A stretch of 64,000 nt of DNA from Rhizobium nepotum 39/7. GTDB taxonomy: Bacteria; Pseudomonadota; Alphaproteobacteria; Rhizobiales; Rhizobiaceae. The translations under genes and the position numbers were made by a program. The stretch is taken from the NCBI RefSeq assembly GCF_000949865.1, contig NZ_JWJH01000008.1, forward strand, positions 122,036-186,035, read 5' to 3'. The notes under the pieces were generated by a model. The model did no database searches. It saw only the letters and a program-made list of their open reading frames with translations, and was not told where the DNA came from. Positions 26,187 to 35,755 of the stretch are shown one piece after another (position 1 is the stretch's first letter; each line of letters starts with the position of its first letter).

Positions 26187-26861
26187 TCAGATATCAACGA
26201 CAAGCCCCTTTGCCTTCAGGACAGGCTCCAAATTACTGACTTCGATAACGGATTTGCCCTGCTTGTAAGCTTCGATGAAGCCCGCTTCGGCATCTTCGCG
26301 AATTTGCGAGAGACGGGCCGATTCCTGAGCTTCTGCACGACGCACAACCACCAAACCGTCTGCATCACCAACAATGATGTCGCCGGGATTGACGATCTCA
26401 TCGCCGATGATGATCGTATCGTTTACTGCGGCAATCGTTTCCTTGACGGTACCCTTGATGCAGACGCTGAACGAGAACACAGGGAAGCCGAGGTCTCTAA
26501 GCTGCAAGGTGTCGCGCACACCGGTATCCGTCACCAGACCACCGATCCCCTTTGCAAGGCAAGCATTTGCCAGCACGTCCCCAAAGGAACCCGCCTCTTC
26601 GTATTCACCAGCCGAAACCACGATGATGTCGCCGGGCTTGGCGTAATTAATGGCCAGCTGCAACATGATATTGTCACGCGGCGCGCATTTGACGGTAAAG
26701 GCGGGACCACACAGTTTCATGCGGTAGTCGACAGGCTTGATGCGGGAGGAAAGTGCGCCCCTTCGACCCTGTGCCTCGTGGATGGTTGCCGGCGAAAACT
26801 TCGAAAGAGCTTCGATGTCTGCCTTGCTTGGCCGTTCTGCTATATCTTTGATGTGGATCAT
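26187..26861 (-). CDS. RraA-like aldolase/decarboxylase
   Basis: 224 residues of the RraA/HMG-aldolase superfamily: TVKCAPRDN, PGDIIVVSAGEYEEAGSFGDVLANACLAKGIGG with the conserved glycine-rich loop, and DTGVRDTLQLRDLGFPVFS containing the metal/substrate Arg-Asp. Class II pyruvate aldolases of this fold cleave 4-hydroxy-(4-methyl)-2-oxoglutarate or decarboxylate oxaloacetate with a divalent metal. RraA proper inhibits RNase E, but the catabolic context argues for an enzyme. ATG 26861 follows GGGAGG by four bases. It is the last gene of the SDR-importer operon. Confidence 0.82.
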   Translation of the reverse strand: MIHIKDIAERPSKADIEALSKFSPATIHEAQGRRGALSSRIKPVDYRMKLCGPAFTVKCAPRDNIMLQLAINYAKPGDIIVVSAGEYEEAGSFGDVLANACLAKGIGGLVTDTGVRDTLQLRDLGFPVFSFSVCIKGTVKETIAAVNDTIIIGDEIVNPGDIIVGDADGLVVVRRAEAQESARLSQIREDAEAGFIEAYKQGKSVIEVSNLEPVLKAKGLVVDI

Positions 26862-26962
26862 AAAACCTCCCACGGTAAGGCTGGCGGCGGGAACGTCCCG
26901 CCACTCGCATTGAGTTTAATTGTTATATTTCAATCGCTTCCGTGGCTTGAAGCCCGGCGGAA

Positions 26963-27799
26963 TCAGGGGATCGGGTCGAATTTCAGCTCGGAAAGCGGGA
27001 CCACCTTGTCCGTACGGGTCATTTTGTATTCGGTATTCGGGCCAAGCCACTTGTCCCAGATTTTGTTTATCTCGCCGGAGGCGTCGAGTGTGCGCAGCAC
27101 TTCATTGATCTTCGCTGTCAGGGCAGGATTGTCCTTTGCCATGCCGATACCGATCGGCTGATAGAGCATAGGCTCCTCGATCATGCGCATCGGTTTGCCC
27201 TTGGTCTTAGATTCATTGACGAACTTGGTGGTGGTCATGGTGTTGGCCACCATACCCCGCGCCTTGCCCTGCTGAACGGCAAGATAGGCAGACGCAGTAT
27301 CCTGGAAGGTCAGCGGCTCGGACTTGTTGAGCTTGATAGACATTTCAGAGGTCGAGCCCTTGGTGGAGGCGACACGCTGGCCTTCGTAATCCGACTTCTT
27401 CTTGCCGGCATCATCAACCGGCACGATCAGCATTTCCTTGGCGAGATAGTAGGGATCGCTGAACTGAATCTGCTCGGCGCGGCTTTGTGTGTAGGCGAGA
27501 TTGGCGACGGTGATATCGACGCGGCCAAGCTTGACTTCCGGCACACGGGCTTCCACCGACACCGGTTTGACTTCGGCCTTCACGCCCAGTTCCTTGGCAA
27601 TCGCATTGCAAAGATCAACGTCAAAGCCGGCCATTTCACGGGTCTTCGTATCGGGTGCCGCAAATGGCACCACATCAGCGAAGGTTGCGCAGCGTAGCAC
27701 CTTGTTCGCCATGATCGTATCGAGTTGATCAGCCGCCGCTGGTGAAGCGAGAGCGGTTCCGGCCAGTGCAACGGCAAGTGTCAAGCATTTCCAGTTCAT
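26963..27799 (-). CDS. Amino-acid ABC importer, substrate-binding protein (GltI/GlnH class)
   Basis: 278 residues with a signal peptide (LTLAVALAGTALASPAAA). The mature part reads DQLDTIMANKVLRCATFADVVPF, GFDVDLCNAIAKELGV, RVDITVANLAYTQSRAEQIQFSDPYY: the SBP_bac_3 family, which binds polar amino acids through the Arg and Asp in this region. The start at 27799 has GGAGAACC upstream. It follows the ATPase gene by 31 bases. Context suggests a glutamate- or pyroglutamate-like ligand. Confidence 0.87.
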   Translation of the reverse strand: MNWKCLTLAVALAGTALASPAAADQLDTIMANKVLRCATFADVVPFAAPDTKTREMAGFDVDLCNAIAKELGVKAEVKPVSVEARVPEVKLGRVDITVANLAYTQSRAEQIQFSDPYYLAKEMLIVPVDDAGKKKSDYEGQRVASTKGSTSEMSIKLNKSEPLTFQDTASAYLAVQQGKARGMVANTMTTTKFVNESKTKGKPMRMIEEPMLYQPIGIGMAKDNPALTAKINEVLRTLDASGEINKIWDKWLGPNTEYKMTRTDKVVPLSELKFDPIP

Positions 27800-27830
27800 T
27801 GTTGGTTCTCCTCTTATGATTTGATTGGTA

Positions 27831-28592
27831 TCAGTGGCGCAGATCGGAAAGGAACCGCTGCGCGCGCGGATGGCGTGGTGCTGTGAAAAACTCTTCCGGC
27901 GTCGCTTTTTCAAGAATTTCACCGGCATCGATGAACCAGATGCGGTCGGCAACTTCACGGGCAAAGCCCATTTCGTGGGTCACGCAAAGCATGGTCATAC
28001 CCTCCGCGGCGAGCCCCTTCATAACGGCCAGCACTTCGCCAACCATTTCCGGGTCGAGAGCGCTTGTCGGTTCATCGAACAACATAACGGGCGGTTCCAT
28101 GGCCAGTGCACGCGCAATCGCCACGCGTTGTTGCTGACCGCCGGACAATTGCCCCGGATAGGCGCCGGCCTTGTCGGAGAGGCCTACCCGATCCAGAAGC
28201 TTCAAAGCCTTCTGTCGAGCAACATCAGGCGCGACGCCTTTTACCCGGATCGGTGAAATCGTAACATTTTCGACAACGGACAGGTGCGGGAAGAGATTGA
28301 AATTCTGGAACACAAAACCCACCCTGCTGCGCAGAAGGTTGAGTTCTCTCGTTTTGGTTGCGGCGTGAATATCCTGCCCATCGAGCGTGATGGATCCGCT
28401 GTTGATCTCTTCGAGACGATTGACGGTACGGATCAATGTCGATTTACCGGAGCCGGAAGGGCCACAGATGACGATAACCTCGCCCCGCGCAACTTCGGCG
28501 TCGACATTCTTCAAAACCTCGTAGTCGCCATAACTCTTGCAGACATTGGAAATACGGATGGTCTGCTGTGTCGATGATGCCGTGATTGTCAT
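27831..28592 (-). CDS. Amino-acid ABC importer ATPase (GlnQ/GltL class)
   Basis: 253 residues: Walker [10 protein letters not shown], signature [19 protein letters not shown], Walker [21 protein letters not shown] and H-loop [15 protein letters not shown], all in the canonical GlnQ form. ATG 28592 overlaps the permease stop by 4 bp. Confidence 0.92.
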   Translation of the reverse strand: MTITASSTQQTIRISNVCKSYGDYEVLKNVDAEVARGEVIVICGPSGSGKSTLIRTVNRLEEINSGSITLDGQDIHAATKTRELNLLRSRVGFVFQNFNLFPHLSVVENVTISPIRVKGVAPDVARQKALKLLDRVGLSDKAGAYPGQLSGGQQQRVAIARALAMEPPVMLFDEPTSALDPEMVGEVLAVMKGLAAEGMTMLCVTHEMGFAREVADRIWFIDAGEILEKATPEEFFTAPRHPRAQRFLSDLRH

Positions 28593-29359
28593 GGCTGCTC
28601 CGTTATGATTTTCGCCTGCGCCTGCAATGCCTGTTGCGGGGCCTGTTGAGGGCGACTGACCACACCGGCACGGCGTTTGGCGATACGCCGCTCGACGGCA
28701 TTTGCGAGATACGTCAAGCTCCAGCAAATGGCGTAGTAGACAACCGCGAGGATGAGGAAGACCTGGAAGGGCTGGGTCAGAAGCTGGTTATTGACCTGAC
28801 TTGCCGCGAAGGTGAGGTCAGGTACGTTGATGACGTAACCGAGCGTCGTATCCTTGATCGTGGCGACAAATGTCGAGATCATGCTCGGGATCATGTTGAA
28901 AAGCGCCTGCGGCAAGATGATGAAGCGCATTGCACTGATGTAGCTATGGCCAAGCGCCCTTGCCGCATCCATCTGCCCGGCACCGAGAGCGACAATGCCT
29001 GCTCTTACGACTTCGCTGAGAAATGCGCCCTGATAGATGACAAGTGTCGTCAACATGATGACGAAGCTTGGCACATCCGCCCCGGTCCAGAGGGGCACGA
29101 GGAAATAACTCCACAGGATGAGCATGAGCAACGGCACGCCGCGCGTGACATAGACCAGCCCCGTTACCGGCCACCGCAGGAACCGCCATTTGGACAGGCG
29201 CGCCATTGCCATAAGGATGCTGACCGGAAAGGCCAGTGCGATGGCAAGGGCAGACAGGATGATCGTGTTCGCAAGACCGCCAAGCGGGCCGTTCGGATAT
29301 TGCCCGATCAACAGCAGCAACCAGTTGTCATGAACGATGGTGATCATATCGCCGATCAT
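28589..29359 (-). CDS. Amino-acid ABC permease (GltK class)
   Basis: 256 residues, HisM/GltK family. Membrane helices include [20 protein letters not shown], and the EAA-type loop reads [26 protein letters not shown]. Start 29359 overlaps the upstream permease stop by 4 bp. Forms a heterodimeric channel with that permease. Confidence 0.9.
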   Translation of the reverse strand: MIGDMITIVHDNWLLLLIGQYPNGPLGGLANTIILSALAIALAFPVSILMAMARLSKWRFLRWPVTGLVYVTRGVPLLMLILWSYFLVPLWTGADVPSFVIMLTTLVIYQGAFLSEVVRAGIVALGAGQMDAARALGHSYISAMRFIILPQALFNMIPSMISTFVATIKDTTLGYVINVPDLTFAASQVNNQLLTQPFQVFLILAVVYYAICWSLTYLANAVERRIAKRRAGVVSRPQQAPQQALQAQAKIITEQP

Positions 29360-30063
29360 GCGCGTGCCCTCCACGCTGGATCGAGGCGCATCGAAAGATA
29401 AGCACCGGCACCCATGATCAACAGCGAGAAGAACAGGTACAGAACGGTTCCGACAAGATAGATCTCGAAGGTCTGGAAGCTGAGATTTTCAATTTCCTTG
29501 ATGGCATGGGTCAATTCGGAAGCCCCGATAATGAGGGCGAGGCTGCTGTTTTTGAACAGGGAAACACTGTGATTGATGAGCGGTGGCAGGGCATTGCGCA
29601 CGCCTTGCGGCATGATGATGAAGCGCATCGCGGAGAGATAACCGTGCCCCAATGCCTTCGCCGCTTCCATCTGGCCGGGGCTGACGGAGCGCAGGCCTGA
29701 ACGCAGATCCTCACTGAAATAGGCTGCCTGACAGAGCCCGAGACCGACCACGGCAAAGATTGCTTCGGCATTGTGAGCAATCAGCCAGTCCGTCAAACCT
29801 GACGGCAGGAGAGTGAATATCCCGAAATACCACAACATCAATTGCACAAGCGTCGGCACATTGCGGTGGTAGGAAACATAGGCCGCCACGGCGCGATCAG
29901 CAAAACGGGACGATGAAAACCGCACGCATAACAGGACCAGCGCAAGCGTCATGGCGAGAGACCAGGACCCGATAAAGATGACGAAAGTCATCTGCAATCC
30001 GTGCCACAGCATTGCAATATATTGCGGGTTGCTCAGGATTGCCGACAGGTCGAAACCGCTCAC
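29356..30063 (-). CDS. Amino-acid ABC permease (GltJ class)
   Basis: 235 residues, same family as the next gene. EAA-type loop MEAAKALGHGYLSAMRFIIMPQGVRNALPP, and YHRNVPTLVQLMLWYFG typical of GltJ. The start overlaps the SDR stop by 4 bp, so enzyme and transporter are translationally coupled and work on the same compound. Confidence 0.9.
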   Translation of the reverse strand: MSGFDLSAILSNPQYIAMLWHGLQMTFVIFIGSWSLAMTLALVLLCVRFSSSRFADRAVAAYVSYHRNVPTLVQLMLWYFGIFTLLPSGLTDWLIAHNAEAIFAVVGLGLCQAAYFSEDLRSGLRSVSPGQMEAAKALGHGYLSAMRFIIMPQGVRNALPPLINHSVSLFKNSSLALIIGASELTHAIKEIENLSFQTFEIYLVGTVLYLFFSLLIMGAGAYLSMRLDPAWRARA

Positions 30064-30839
30064 GGCTTTTGTTCCTTCGGTGCGTCAGCCTCCGCCGAAG
30101 TCTGCGGTTTGGCCGTCTGAAGTCCGCCCATAACCTGCAATGTCGGGGTGATTTCCATATGCCCGATATTCATGGAAACCGGCGCTGCAATGGCAAAGGC
30201 AATCGCCTCGGCAATATCTTCCGCTTTCGGCAACTCGAAACCGTCGATGAAGCGCTCGCGCACGCTCGGGTCGTTGCCATGAACGTGATTGAAGATATCC
30301 GTCGCCACCCGGCCGGGGCAAATCTCCGTTACGCGGACCCGTCTGCCAAATGCGTCCAGCCTCAACTGGTTCGACAGCATGGCAACACCAGCTTTAACGG
30401 CATGATAGGTCGAGTTGCCGCCGAAATTATAGTTTCCGGCGATGGACGAGATATTGACGACGTGGCCGCGATCACGCTCCACCATGCCCGGAACAATCAG
30501 GCGGCAGATGTGGAGAACGGCACGGAGATTCACATCGATCAACAGGTCGATATCCTCCGCATCCGCCTGAAGGAACTTCTTCGGCCTGTCGACGCCGGCA
30601 TTATTCACGAGAATGTCGAACTGCACCGTTTTTGCGAGATCGGCAATTGCAGCGCGATCCGTAACGTCAATGGCGTGCGGTATACAGCCGGTGCGTTCGG
30701 CAAGTTCATTCAGGGCGCCAGCGCTGCGGGCAACCGCATGGACTTCGATGTTTTCGCGGCAAAACCGCTCAACGACAGCGGCACCGATACCGGATGAAGC
30801 ACCGGTGACCAAAGCGGTCTTGTAATCGGAGAATGGCAT
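30060..30839 (-). CDS. Short-chain dehydrogenase/reductase (YdfG-like)
   Basis: 259 residues. VTGASSGIGAAVVERF (cofactor), NNAGVDRPKKF, catalytic Ser in VNISSIAGNYNFGG, YHAVKAG (Tyr/Lys), and CPGRVATDIF. The pattern resembles YdfG-type 3-hydroxy-acid/L-allo-threonine dehydrogenases, which act on 3-hydroxy amino acids or short hydroxy acids. It is the first gene of a six-gene minus-strand operon ending with the RraA-like gene, and divergent from a LysR gene. Confidence 0.87.
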   Translation of the reverse strand: MPFSDYKTALVTGASSGIGAAVVERFCRENIEVHAVARSAGALNELAERTGCIPHAIDVTDRAAIADLAKTVQFDILVNNAGVDRPKKFLQADAEDIDLLIDVNLRAVLHICRLIVPGMVERDRGHVVNISSIAGNYNFGGNSTYHAVKAGVAMLSNQLRLDAFGRRVRVTEICPGRVATDIFNHVHGNDPSVRERFIDGFELPKAEDIAEAIAFAIAAPVSMNIGHMEITPTLQVMGGLQTAKPQTSAEADAPKEQKP

Positions 30840-30901
30840 TCTGATCCCCTTTTTTTGTTACCTTGAACACTAGCGAAGCTTTCCGTGCTTGCCTAAGACC
30901 G

Positions 30902-30918
30902 ATTACTTTTGGAGTAAT
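30902..30918. promoter_or_regulatory. Candidate LysR box between SDR operon and lysR
   Basis: ATTAC-N7-GTAAT, a perfect dyad with the T-N11-A form of LysR boxes, 63 bp upstream of the SDR start and 133 bp before the divergent lysR. Suitable for control of both genes; binding is inferred. Confidence 0.45.
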
Positions 30919-31050
30919 AAGTAAGTTTTATGGAGACCCGCAAACGGGCGATTAGACACGCGATTCCGGGATATTCTTATCCCGGGCGGGAGAGTTCCGC
31001 TCTGGTGCCCAGATTGCAAAACCTGTGCGAGCCTGTAAGCTGCCCCAAGC

Positions 31051-31956
31051 ATGGATATAAGACGTCTCAAATCATTCATCGTCATCGTAGACAGTGGCAG
31101 CATCACGCGCGCCGCAGATATTCTGCATCTGGCGCAACCGGCACTCAGCCAGCAACTAGCCGCGCTTGAAGATCATTTCGGCCAGAAATTGCTCATCCGC
31201 AGCCAGCAAGGCGTGACGATGACGGATGCGGGGCATGCAGTTTACCGCCACGCACAGATCATATTGCGCCAGATGGAACAGGCGCAGGTCGACGTATCGG
31301 CGGCAGGTAACTCACTTGCGGGACGCGTCTCTGTCGGTCTGGTCCCATTCAGCAGCGCTGCAACGCTTTCCGTGGAGCTGTTGGCGGAAACGCGAAAGCG
31401 ACATCCGGGGATATTGATCCATCTGACGGAAAGTGTCGGACAAACCTATAGCCAGATGATCATGAATGGACGTCTGGAACTGGCATTGATCCACGGCGTC
31501 GGACCAATCAAGGGCGTAAAATTCGAGCCCATGCTCAGCGAAGAGTTTTATCTTGTCGCACATCGCGATTTCGCAATCGAAGCGGATTCAAAACCGGTAC
31601 CGATTGCCGCGCTGGACGGCATGCCCATGCTGATGCCACCCGCGTATAATTTTGTCAGGCGCGCTGTAGACACGGCATTTACCCGCAGCCGGATCAATCT
31701 CAAGGTCGTCGCGGAAGTGGAAATCGTCAGGACCCTTGCCCGCGCCGTCGCCAGTGGTCTCGGCGCAACCATCATGCCAAAAGCCATTGCCAACCGGATC
31801 GTCTCGGAAACGGGGGAGCCGCTTATTTGCCGGCTACTGTCTCCACGGATCGAAGAAACCCTGTCCCTCTGCATGTCCGACCAGAACTCGCTGTCGGAGC
31901 CGGCGTTTGCCGTCAAGGATATCCTCGTGGAGCTGACGGAAAAATTGAAACTCTAG
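31051..31956 (+). CDS. LysR-family regulator (Nac/CysB-like)
   Basis: 301 residues. N-terminal HTH: LKSFIVIVDSGSITRAADIL, AQPALSQQLAALEDHFGQKLLIR. The C-terminal effector domain begins after residue 90 (GRVSVGLVPFSSAATLSVELL). Divergent from the SDR-importer-RraA operon and convergent with the aminotransferase-Pxp-Acc operon, so it could control either or both. The effector is unknown. Confidence 0.9.
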   Translation: MDIRRLKSFIVIVDSGSITRAADILHLAQPALSQQLAALEDHFGQKLLIRSQQGVTMTDAGHAVYRHAQIILRQMEQAQVDVSAAGNSLAGRVSVGLVPFSSAATLSVELLAETRKRHPGILIHLTESVGQTYSQMIMNGRLELALIHGVGPIKGVKFEPMLSEEFYLVAHRDFAIEADSKPVPIAALDGMPMLMPPAYNFVRRAVDTAFTRSRINLKVVAEVEIVRTLARAVASGLGATIMPKAIANRIVSETGEPLICRLLSPRIEETLSLCMSDQNSLSEPAFAVKDILVELTEKLKL

Positions 31957-31959
31957 AGT

Positions 31960-31990
31960 ATCCTTCGGCCCGGCAGCCGGGCCAAAGGAT
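31960..31990. terminator. Bidirectional hairpin between lysR and aminotransferase
   Basis: ATCCTT-C-GGCCCGG (31960-31973) and CCGGGCC-A-AAGGAT (31977-31990) form a 13-pair stem with one mismatch and a 3-base loop in the 44-base gap between convergent genes. Short T tracts make it a plausible two-way terminator. Confidence 0.6.
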
Positions 31991-32000
31991 CGTGTCAGGA

Positions 32001-33212
32001 TCAACGCATATCCTGGCAGAACTGCGCAATGCGGGCGCAACCCTCGCTCAACATCTCCATACTTGTTGCATAGGAGATCCGGAAGTGCGGGCTCATACCA
32101 TAGGCGGCGCCTTGTACCGTTGCTACGTGGTGCTCATCCACAAGCGCCATCACGAAATCCACATCGCCTTCGATTTTGCGTCCGCCCTTGGTAGTCTTGC
32201 CGATGAGCCCCGACATATTGGGATAGAGGTAAAAAGCGCCTTCCGGCTTATGGCAGCGCAAACCGTCAATCCCGGCGAGCTTGCCCAGAACAAAATCGCG
32301 ACGCTCACGATAAATAGCGGCGCGTTCTTTAAGAAGATTCTGAGGACCATCGAGTGCCGCAATCGCTGCCGCCTGCGAAACGGTGGCAATGCCGCCACCG
32401 TTCTGGCCGTTTACGTTGCTTATTGCCGCGATGAGTTCCTTCGAGCCGCTGGCGCAGTAACCCAGACGCCATCCCGTCATGGCGTAAGCCTTCGACACGC
32501 CGTTCATGGTCAGCACGCGGTCATAGAGCTGCGGTTCGACATCGGCAATTGTGCTGAATTCGAAGCCGTCATAGACAAGATGCTCGTAAATATCGTCAGT
32601 CAGAATCCAGACATCGGGATGACGCAGCATAACTTCTGCGATTGCTGCCATCTCCGCACGGGAGCAGGCAGCACCTGTGGGGTTGTTGGGGAAGTTGAGA
32701 AAGAGCCACTTGGTACGCGGCGTAATCGCAGCTTCCAGGTCCTCGGCACGCAGTTTGAAACCGGTTTGTTCAAAGCACGGCACCGCAACAGGAACACCAC
32801 CTGCAAATTTCACGATATCCGCATAGCTGACCCATGACGGCGTGGGAATAACGACCTCGTCGCCCGGATTGCAGGTTGCAAGCATCGCGTTGAAGATCAC
32901 CTGTTTGCCGCCTGCGGAAACGATGATCTGGCTGGCATCATAGGTCAGATTATTGTCCCGCTTGAACTTTCTGGCGATCGCGGCCTTCAGCGCAGGTGTG
33001 CCATCCATTGGCGGGTATTTCGTCTGCCCGCCAAGGGCTGCTTCGTGCGCGGCCTCGACAGCGTGAGCGGGCGTCGGAAAGTCCGGTTCACCCGAAGAGA
33101 GGCTGACCACCTTGATACCCTGCGCAGCCAGCTCTCTGGCGCGCTGAGTCATGGCGGCGGAAGCGGAAATGGAAACGTTTTTCAGGCGGTCTGATGTAGA
33201 GGGCATCTGCAT
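32001..33212 (-). CDS. Class I aminotransferase (aspartate aminotransferase type)
   Basis: About 403 residues. Features: SSGEPDFPTPAHAVEAA, TKYPPMDGTPALK, FPNNPTGAACS, LTDDIYEHLVYDG, PLP lysine in MNGVSKAYAMTGWRLGY, and a late FRISYATS with the substrate-binding arginine. This is the AspC/AAT-Ib type acting on aspartate, glutamate and similar dicarboxylic amino acids. Start 33212 is chosen; a TTG at 33248 gives a longer form. It is last in the Acc-Pxp operon, and would convert the Pxp product (a glutamate-type acid) to a 2-oxoacid. Confidence 0.87.
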   Translation of the reverse strand: MQMPSTSDRLKNVSISASAAMTQRARELAAQGIKVVSLSSGEPDFPTPAHAVEAAHEAALGGQTKYPPMDGTPALKAAIARKFKRDNNLTYDASQIIVSAGGKQVIFNAMLATCNPGDEVVIPTPSWVSYADIVKFAGGVPVAVPCFEQTGFKLRAEDLEAAITPRTKWLFLNFPNNPTGAACSRAEMAAIAEVMLRHPDVWILTDDIYEHLVYDGFEFSTIADVEPQLYDRVLTMNGVSKAYAMTGWRLGYCASGSKELIAAISNVNGQNGGGIATVSQAAAIAALDGPQNLLKERAAIYRERRDFVLGKLAGIDGLRCHKPEGAFYLYPNMSGLIGKTTKGGRKIEGDVDFVMALVDEHHVATVQGAAYGMSPHFRISYATSMEMLSEGCARIAQFCQDMR

Positions 33213-33237
33213 GATCTTTCGGTAAGATTTGGAGAAC

Positions 33238-33254
33238 GGGCCAACCAAAGGCCC
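33238..33254 (-). promoter_or_regulatory. Small hairpin between pxpA and aminotransferase
   Basis: GGGCC (33238-33242) and GGCCC (33250-33254) form a 5-bp stem with a 7-base loop, just after the pxpA stop. Too weak for a terminator; possibly modulates translation of the downstream gene. Confidence 0.3.
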
Positions 33255-33255
33255 A

Positions 33256-34023
33256 TTAAGACGCGAGTTCTGCGGCAGGTGCTAGCGTTGCGCCGGAGAC
33301 GCTGATTTCACTACGCACGATACGCGCCAGCTCCAGTGAACCGGGCGTATCGCTGTGGACGAGGATGGAGCGCGCCGGCATGGCAATCACCGTGCCATCG
33401 ATGGCTTCGACCGTGCCATCAGTCAGGAACCGGCGGACGCGCGCGCGCACCGATGGCTCGTCCTTGACCAGAGCGCCGGGAAGACCCCGCGCGACAAGGC
33501 TTCCCTTGGCGTCATAGGCGCGGTCGGCCAAAAACAATGCCAGCGTCTTCAACCCAACGCGTTTTGCCGCTTTTTCGATTTCGCTCTCCGGCGTTACGAA
33601 CACCACAAGCTTTGAATCAACGGCAGAAATGGCATTCATCATCAGGTCGGCAAGCGCCGGGTCGCGATTGACCATATTGCCCATGGCCGCATGAAAACTG
33701 AAGTGCCCGACCTCGACGCCTTCGCTTTTGGCAATCGCGATCAAGGCTCCGAGCTGGTAGAGCATCTGCTGTCTCAACTCATCCGGTTGAAACGGCATTT
33801 CGCGGCGGCCGAAGCCTGCCCTATCAGGCAATCCCGGATGCGCGCCGATGCCGACGCCATTTTCCTTCGCGAGGCGAACCATTCGGGCCATGATATCTGG
33901 CTCGCCGCCATGAAAACCGCAGGCAATGTTGGCCGACGATACGAGCTTCATCATCGCTTCGTCGTCACAGAGCCGGTAAGGGCCGAAGCCTTCGCCCATG
34001 TCGGAGTTCAGATCGATCTTCAT
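33256..34023 (-). CDS. pxpA: PxpA, 5-oxoprolinase subunit A (LamB/YcsF family)
   Basis: 255 residues, beginning MKIDLNSDMGEGFGPYRLCD with SANIACGFHGGEPDIM, IGAHPGLPDRAGFGRREM, and FLADRAYDAKGSLVARG: the full LamB/YcsF signature. With PxpB and PxpC it makes the prokaryotic ATP-dependent 5-oxoprolinase that opens pyroglutamate to glutamate. All three are here in one operon, together with biotin carboxylase subunits that classical pxp operons (for example E. coli) lack. The upstream gene ends 30 bases before. Confidence 0.9.
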   Translation of the reverse strand: MKIDLNSDMGEGFGPYRLCDDEAMMKLVSSANIACGFHGGEPDIMARMVRLAKENGVGIGAHPGLPDRAGFGRREMPFQPDELRQQMLYQLGALIAIAKSEGVEVGHFSFHAAMGNMVNRDPALADLMMNAISAVDSKLVVFVTPESEIEKAAKRVGLKTLALFLADRAYDAKGSLVARGLPGALVKDEPSVRARVRRFLTDGTVEAIDGTVIAMPARSILVHSDTPGSLELARIVRSEISVSGATLAPAAELAS

Positions 34024-34053
34024 CGTTTCCTCCCTTTGCTCCCTGGTTTTCCG

Positions 34054-35049
34054 TCAAACCATCGCATTCAGCGCCCGTTTGACCATCTGTGAGGTCTGCC
34101 GGACATCATCGACGTATTTTGCAACTGCCCGCTCGGCCAAACGTGCTTCCTCATGATTGGACCTCACGAATTTGATCTTCCCGCCCGCGCGTGCCTGTCC
34201 TAACCGCCACAGGTCAGCCTCGATCACACCCGCAATCTTGGGGTAACCGCCCGCCGTATTTGCATCGCTCATCTGGATAATCGGCTCGCCACCTGGCGGC
34301 ATCTGCACAACGCCCGGCACCACACCGTGGGAGCGCATTTCGACGGTTTCGGTCGGCTTGACGGGATCACCCGACAGCCGATAGCCGGTCCGATCGCTGC
34401 GGGAAGATATCCGCCAGATCTGGCTCCAGAACGCCTCACCGTCATTGGCAAACAGCTCGTGTTCGCCGGCCGGAATGGCGCGCACTGGCAATACGCCGTC
34501 AACCACGGGCGGGAAGATATCTCCCAAAGCCACCGAAGGTTCGACCACTCCAACCCCGTTTAAAGGCAGTGGCAACAGATCGGCAGAAGTTCCGATTTCC
34601 AGTCTGTCGCCTTTTGCAAGCGGTCGTCCACTGTAACCGCCGAAACTACCGCGCAGTGCCGTGCTCCGGGATCCCATCAAGACCGGAACATCCACCCCGC
34701 CCGCAACAGCAATATAGGCGCGGGCGAGTTTCGGCGGCTGCCTCAGCTCCAGTATCTGGCCTTCCTTGCCGACATGAGTGCACCAGGAAAGCAATTCTTT
34801 CCCGTCCACCAAAGGACGCCCATCCGCCCCGGTTACGGCAAATATTGCTGCCCCTGTAAAACACAGTGTGAATGGAAAAGTCTGAATCTCGATGACGGCA
34901 GCATCTGCCGCATTGCCGGTCAGAATATTGCCGATTTTGACCGAAAGAGGGTCCATGGCACCGCCAGCGGAAACTCCGATATCGCGGTAACCGGGGCGAC
35001 CGAGGTCTTGGACAGTGTTGAACGGGCCGGTTTCGATGATCTCGATCAT
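34054..35049 (-). CDS. pxpC: PxpC, 5-oxoprolinase subunit C (AHS2 / carboxyltransferase family)
   Basis: 331 residues: MIEIIETGPFNTVQDLGRPGY, GVSAGGAMDPLSVKIGN, AYIAVAGGVDVPVLMGSRST, and LSGDPVKPTETVEMRSHGVVPG with GGEPIIQMSDANTAGGYPKI. This AHS2 fold also forms half of the carboxyltransferase domain in urea carboxylase. Start 35049 overlaps the pxpB stop by 4 bp. With the acc genes upstream it could serve a biotin-dependent reaction rather than plain 5-oxoprolinase. Confidence 0.9.
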   Translation of the reverse strand: MIEIIETGPFNTVQDLGRPGYRDIGVSAGGAMDPLSVKIGNILTGNAADAAVIEIQTFPFTLCFTGAAIFAVTGADGRPLVDGKELLSWCTHVGKEGQILELRQPPKLARAYIAVAGGVDVPVLMGSRSTALRGSFGGYSGRPLAKGDRLEIGTSADLLPLPLNGVGVVEPSVALGDIFPPVVDGVLPVRAIPAGEHELFANDGEAFWSQIWRISSRSDRTGYRLSGDPVKPTETVEMRSHGVVPGVVQMPPGGEPIIQMSDANTAGGYPKIAGVIEADLWRLGQARAGGKIKFVRSNHEEARLAERAVAKYVDDVRQTSQMVKRALNAMV

Positions 35050-35753
35050 AGTTCGATGCCTGTCGGTATGAAGCGAACCGTATCTCCGGGTGCCAAAAGT
35101 GCTGGCGTAGAAGAGGCAGGATCGAACATCTGCAAATCCGCGTAACCGATGGAATTCCACCCATTCGGTCCAGTCAACATCGCCACACCCGTCTGCATTC
35201 CACCGATCGTCACGCAACCTTTCTCCATCTTGATCGATGGCACGGTTTTTCGCGGCATGTAGATACGCGCATCAAGGCCATACAGGTAGCCAAAGCCCGG
35301 TGCACTCCCAAGCGCAAAGACGCGGTAGGTCGCCTCATGGTGAATCCGCACGATTTCTCGGTCGCTAAGCCCTGAAAAATCGCAGAGGGCAGGAAGGTCG
35401 CCAGCGTATTCGCCACCGTAATGTACCGGTATTTCAACTGTCTTCCCGACGATATCCAGACTGACGGCTTTATCCCAGGCGTCGTGCAACTGGGAAACGA
35501 CGAACTCCGGGTCTTCAGGCGTTTCCTTGAAAATCGCCAGAAGGTTCGTCATGCCGGGAATGACTTCGGCGACACCTGCCCAACCTTTTACCGCTTGCGA
35601 AAGCGCCCAAATCCAGCGCTGTGCAGGCAGATTGAACTCGCCGGATGCTTCGAGCAAAAACGACCGGGAGCCTATGAATGAAACACGCGCCTGCCTTTTG
35701 ATGGCAGGCTGAATTTCGTGGCGAGGTGAAAGGGTGTTCGATGTAGCAATCAT
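35046..35753 (-). CDS. pxpB: PxpB, 5-oxoprolinase subunit B (AHS1 family)
   Basis: 235 residues: GSRSFLLEASGEFNLPAQRWIWAL, VIPGMTNLLAIF, VEIPVHYGGEYAGDLPALC, FALGSAPGFGYLYGLDARIYMPRK and GGMQTGVAMLTGPNGWNSIG, matching KipI/PxpB. The partner is PxpC, whose start overlaps its stop. The start lies 2 bases after the stop of the carrier-like gene, so stoichiometric production of the subunits is likely. Confidence 0.9.
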   Translation of the reverse strand: MIATSNTLSPRHEIQPAIKRQARVSFIGSRSFLLEASGEFNLPAQRWIWALSQAVKGWAGVAEVIPGMTNLLAIFKETPEDPEFVVSQLHDAWDKAVSLDIVGKTVEIPVHYGGEYAGDLPALCDFSGLSDREIVRIHHEATYRVFALGSAPGFGYLYGLDARIYMPRKTVPSIKMEKGCVTIGGMQTGVAMLTGPNGWNSIGYADLQMFDPASSTPALLAPGDTVRFIPTGIEL

Positions 35754-35755
35754 GA

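Noticed and set aside
28586..29401. Long plus-strand frame opposite the Glt-type permease
   Set aside because: Composition is typical of antisense translation (His/Asp/Arg rich), there is no ribosome-binding site, and it is covered by a permease with a clear EAA loop.
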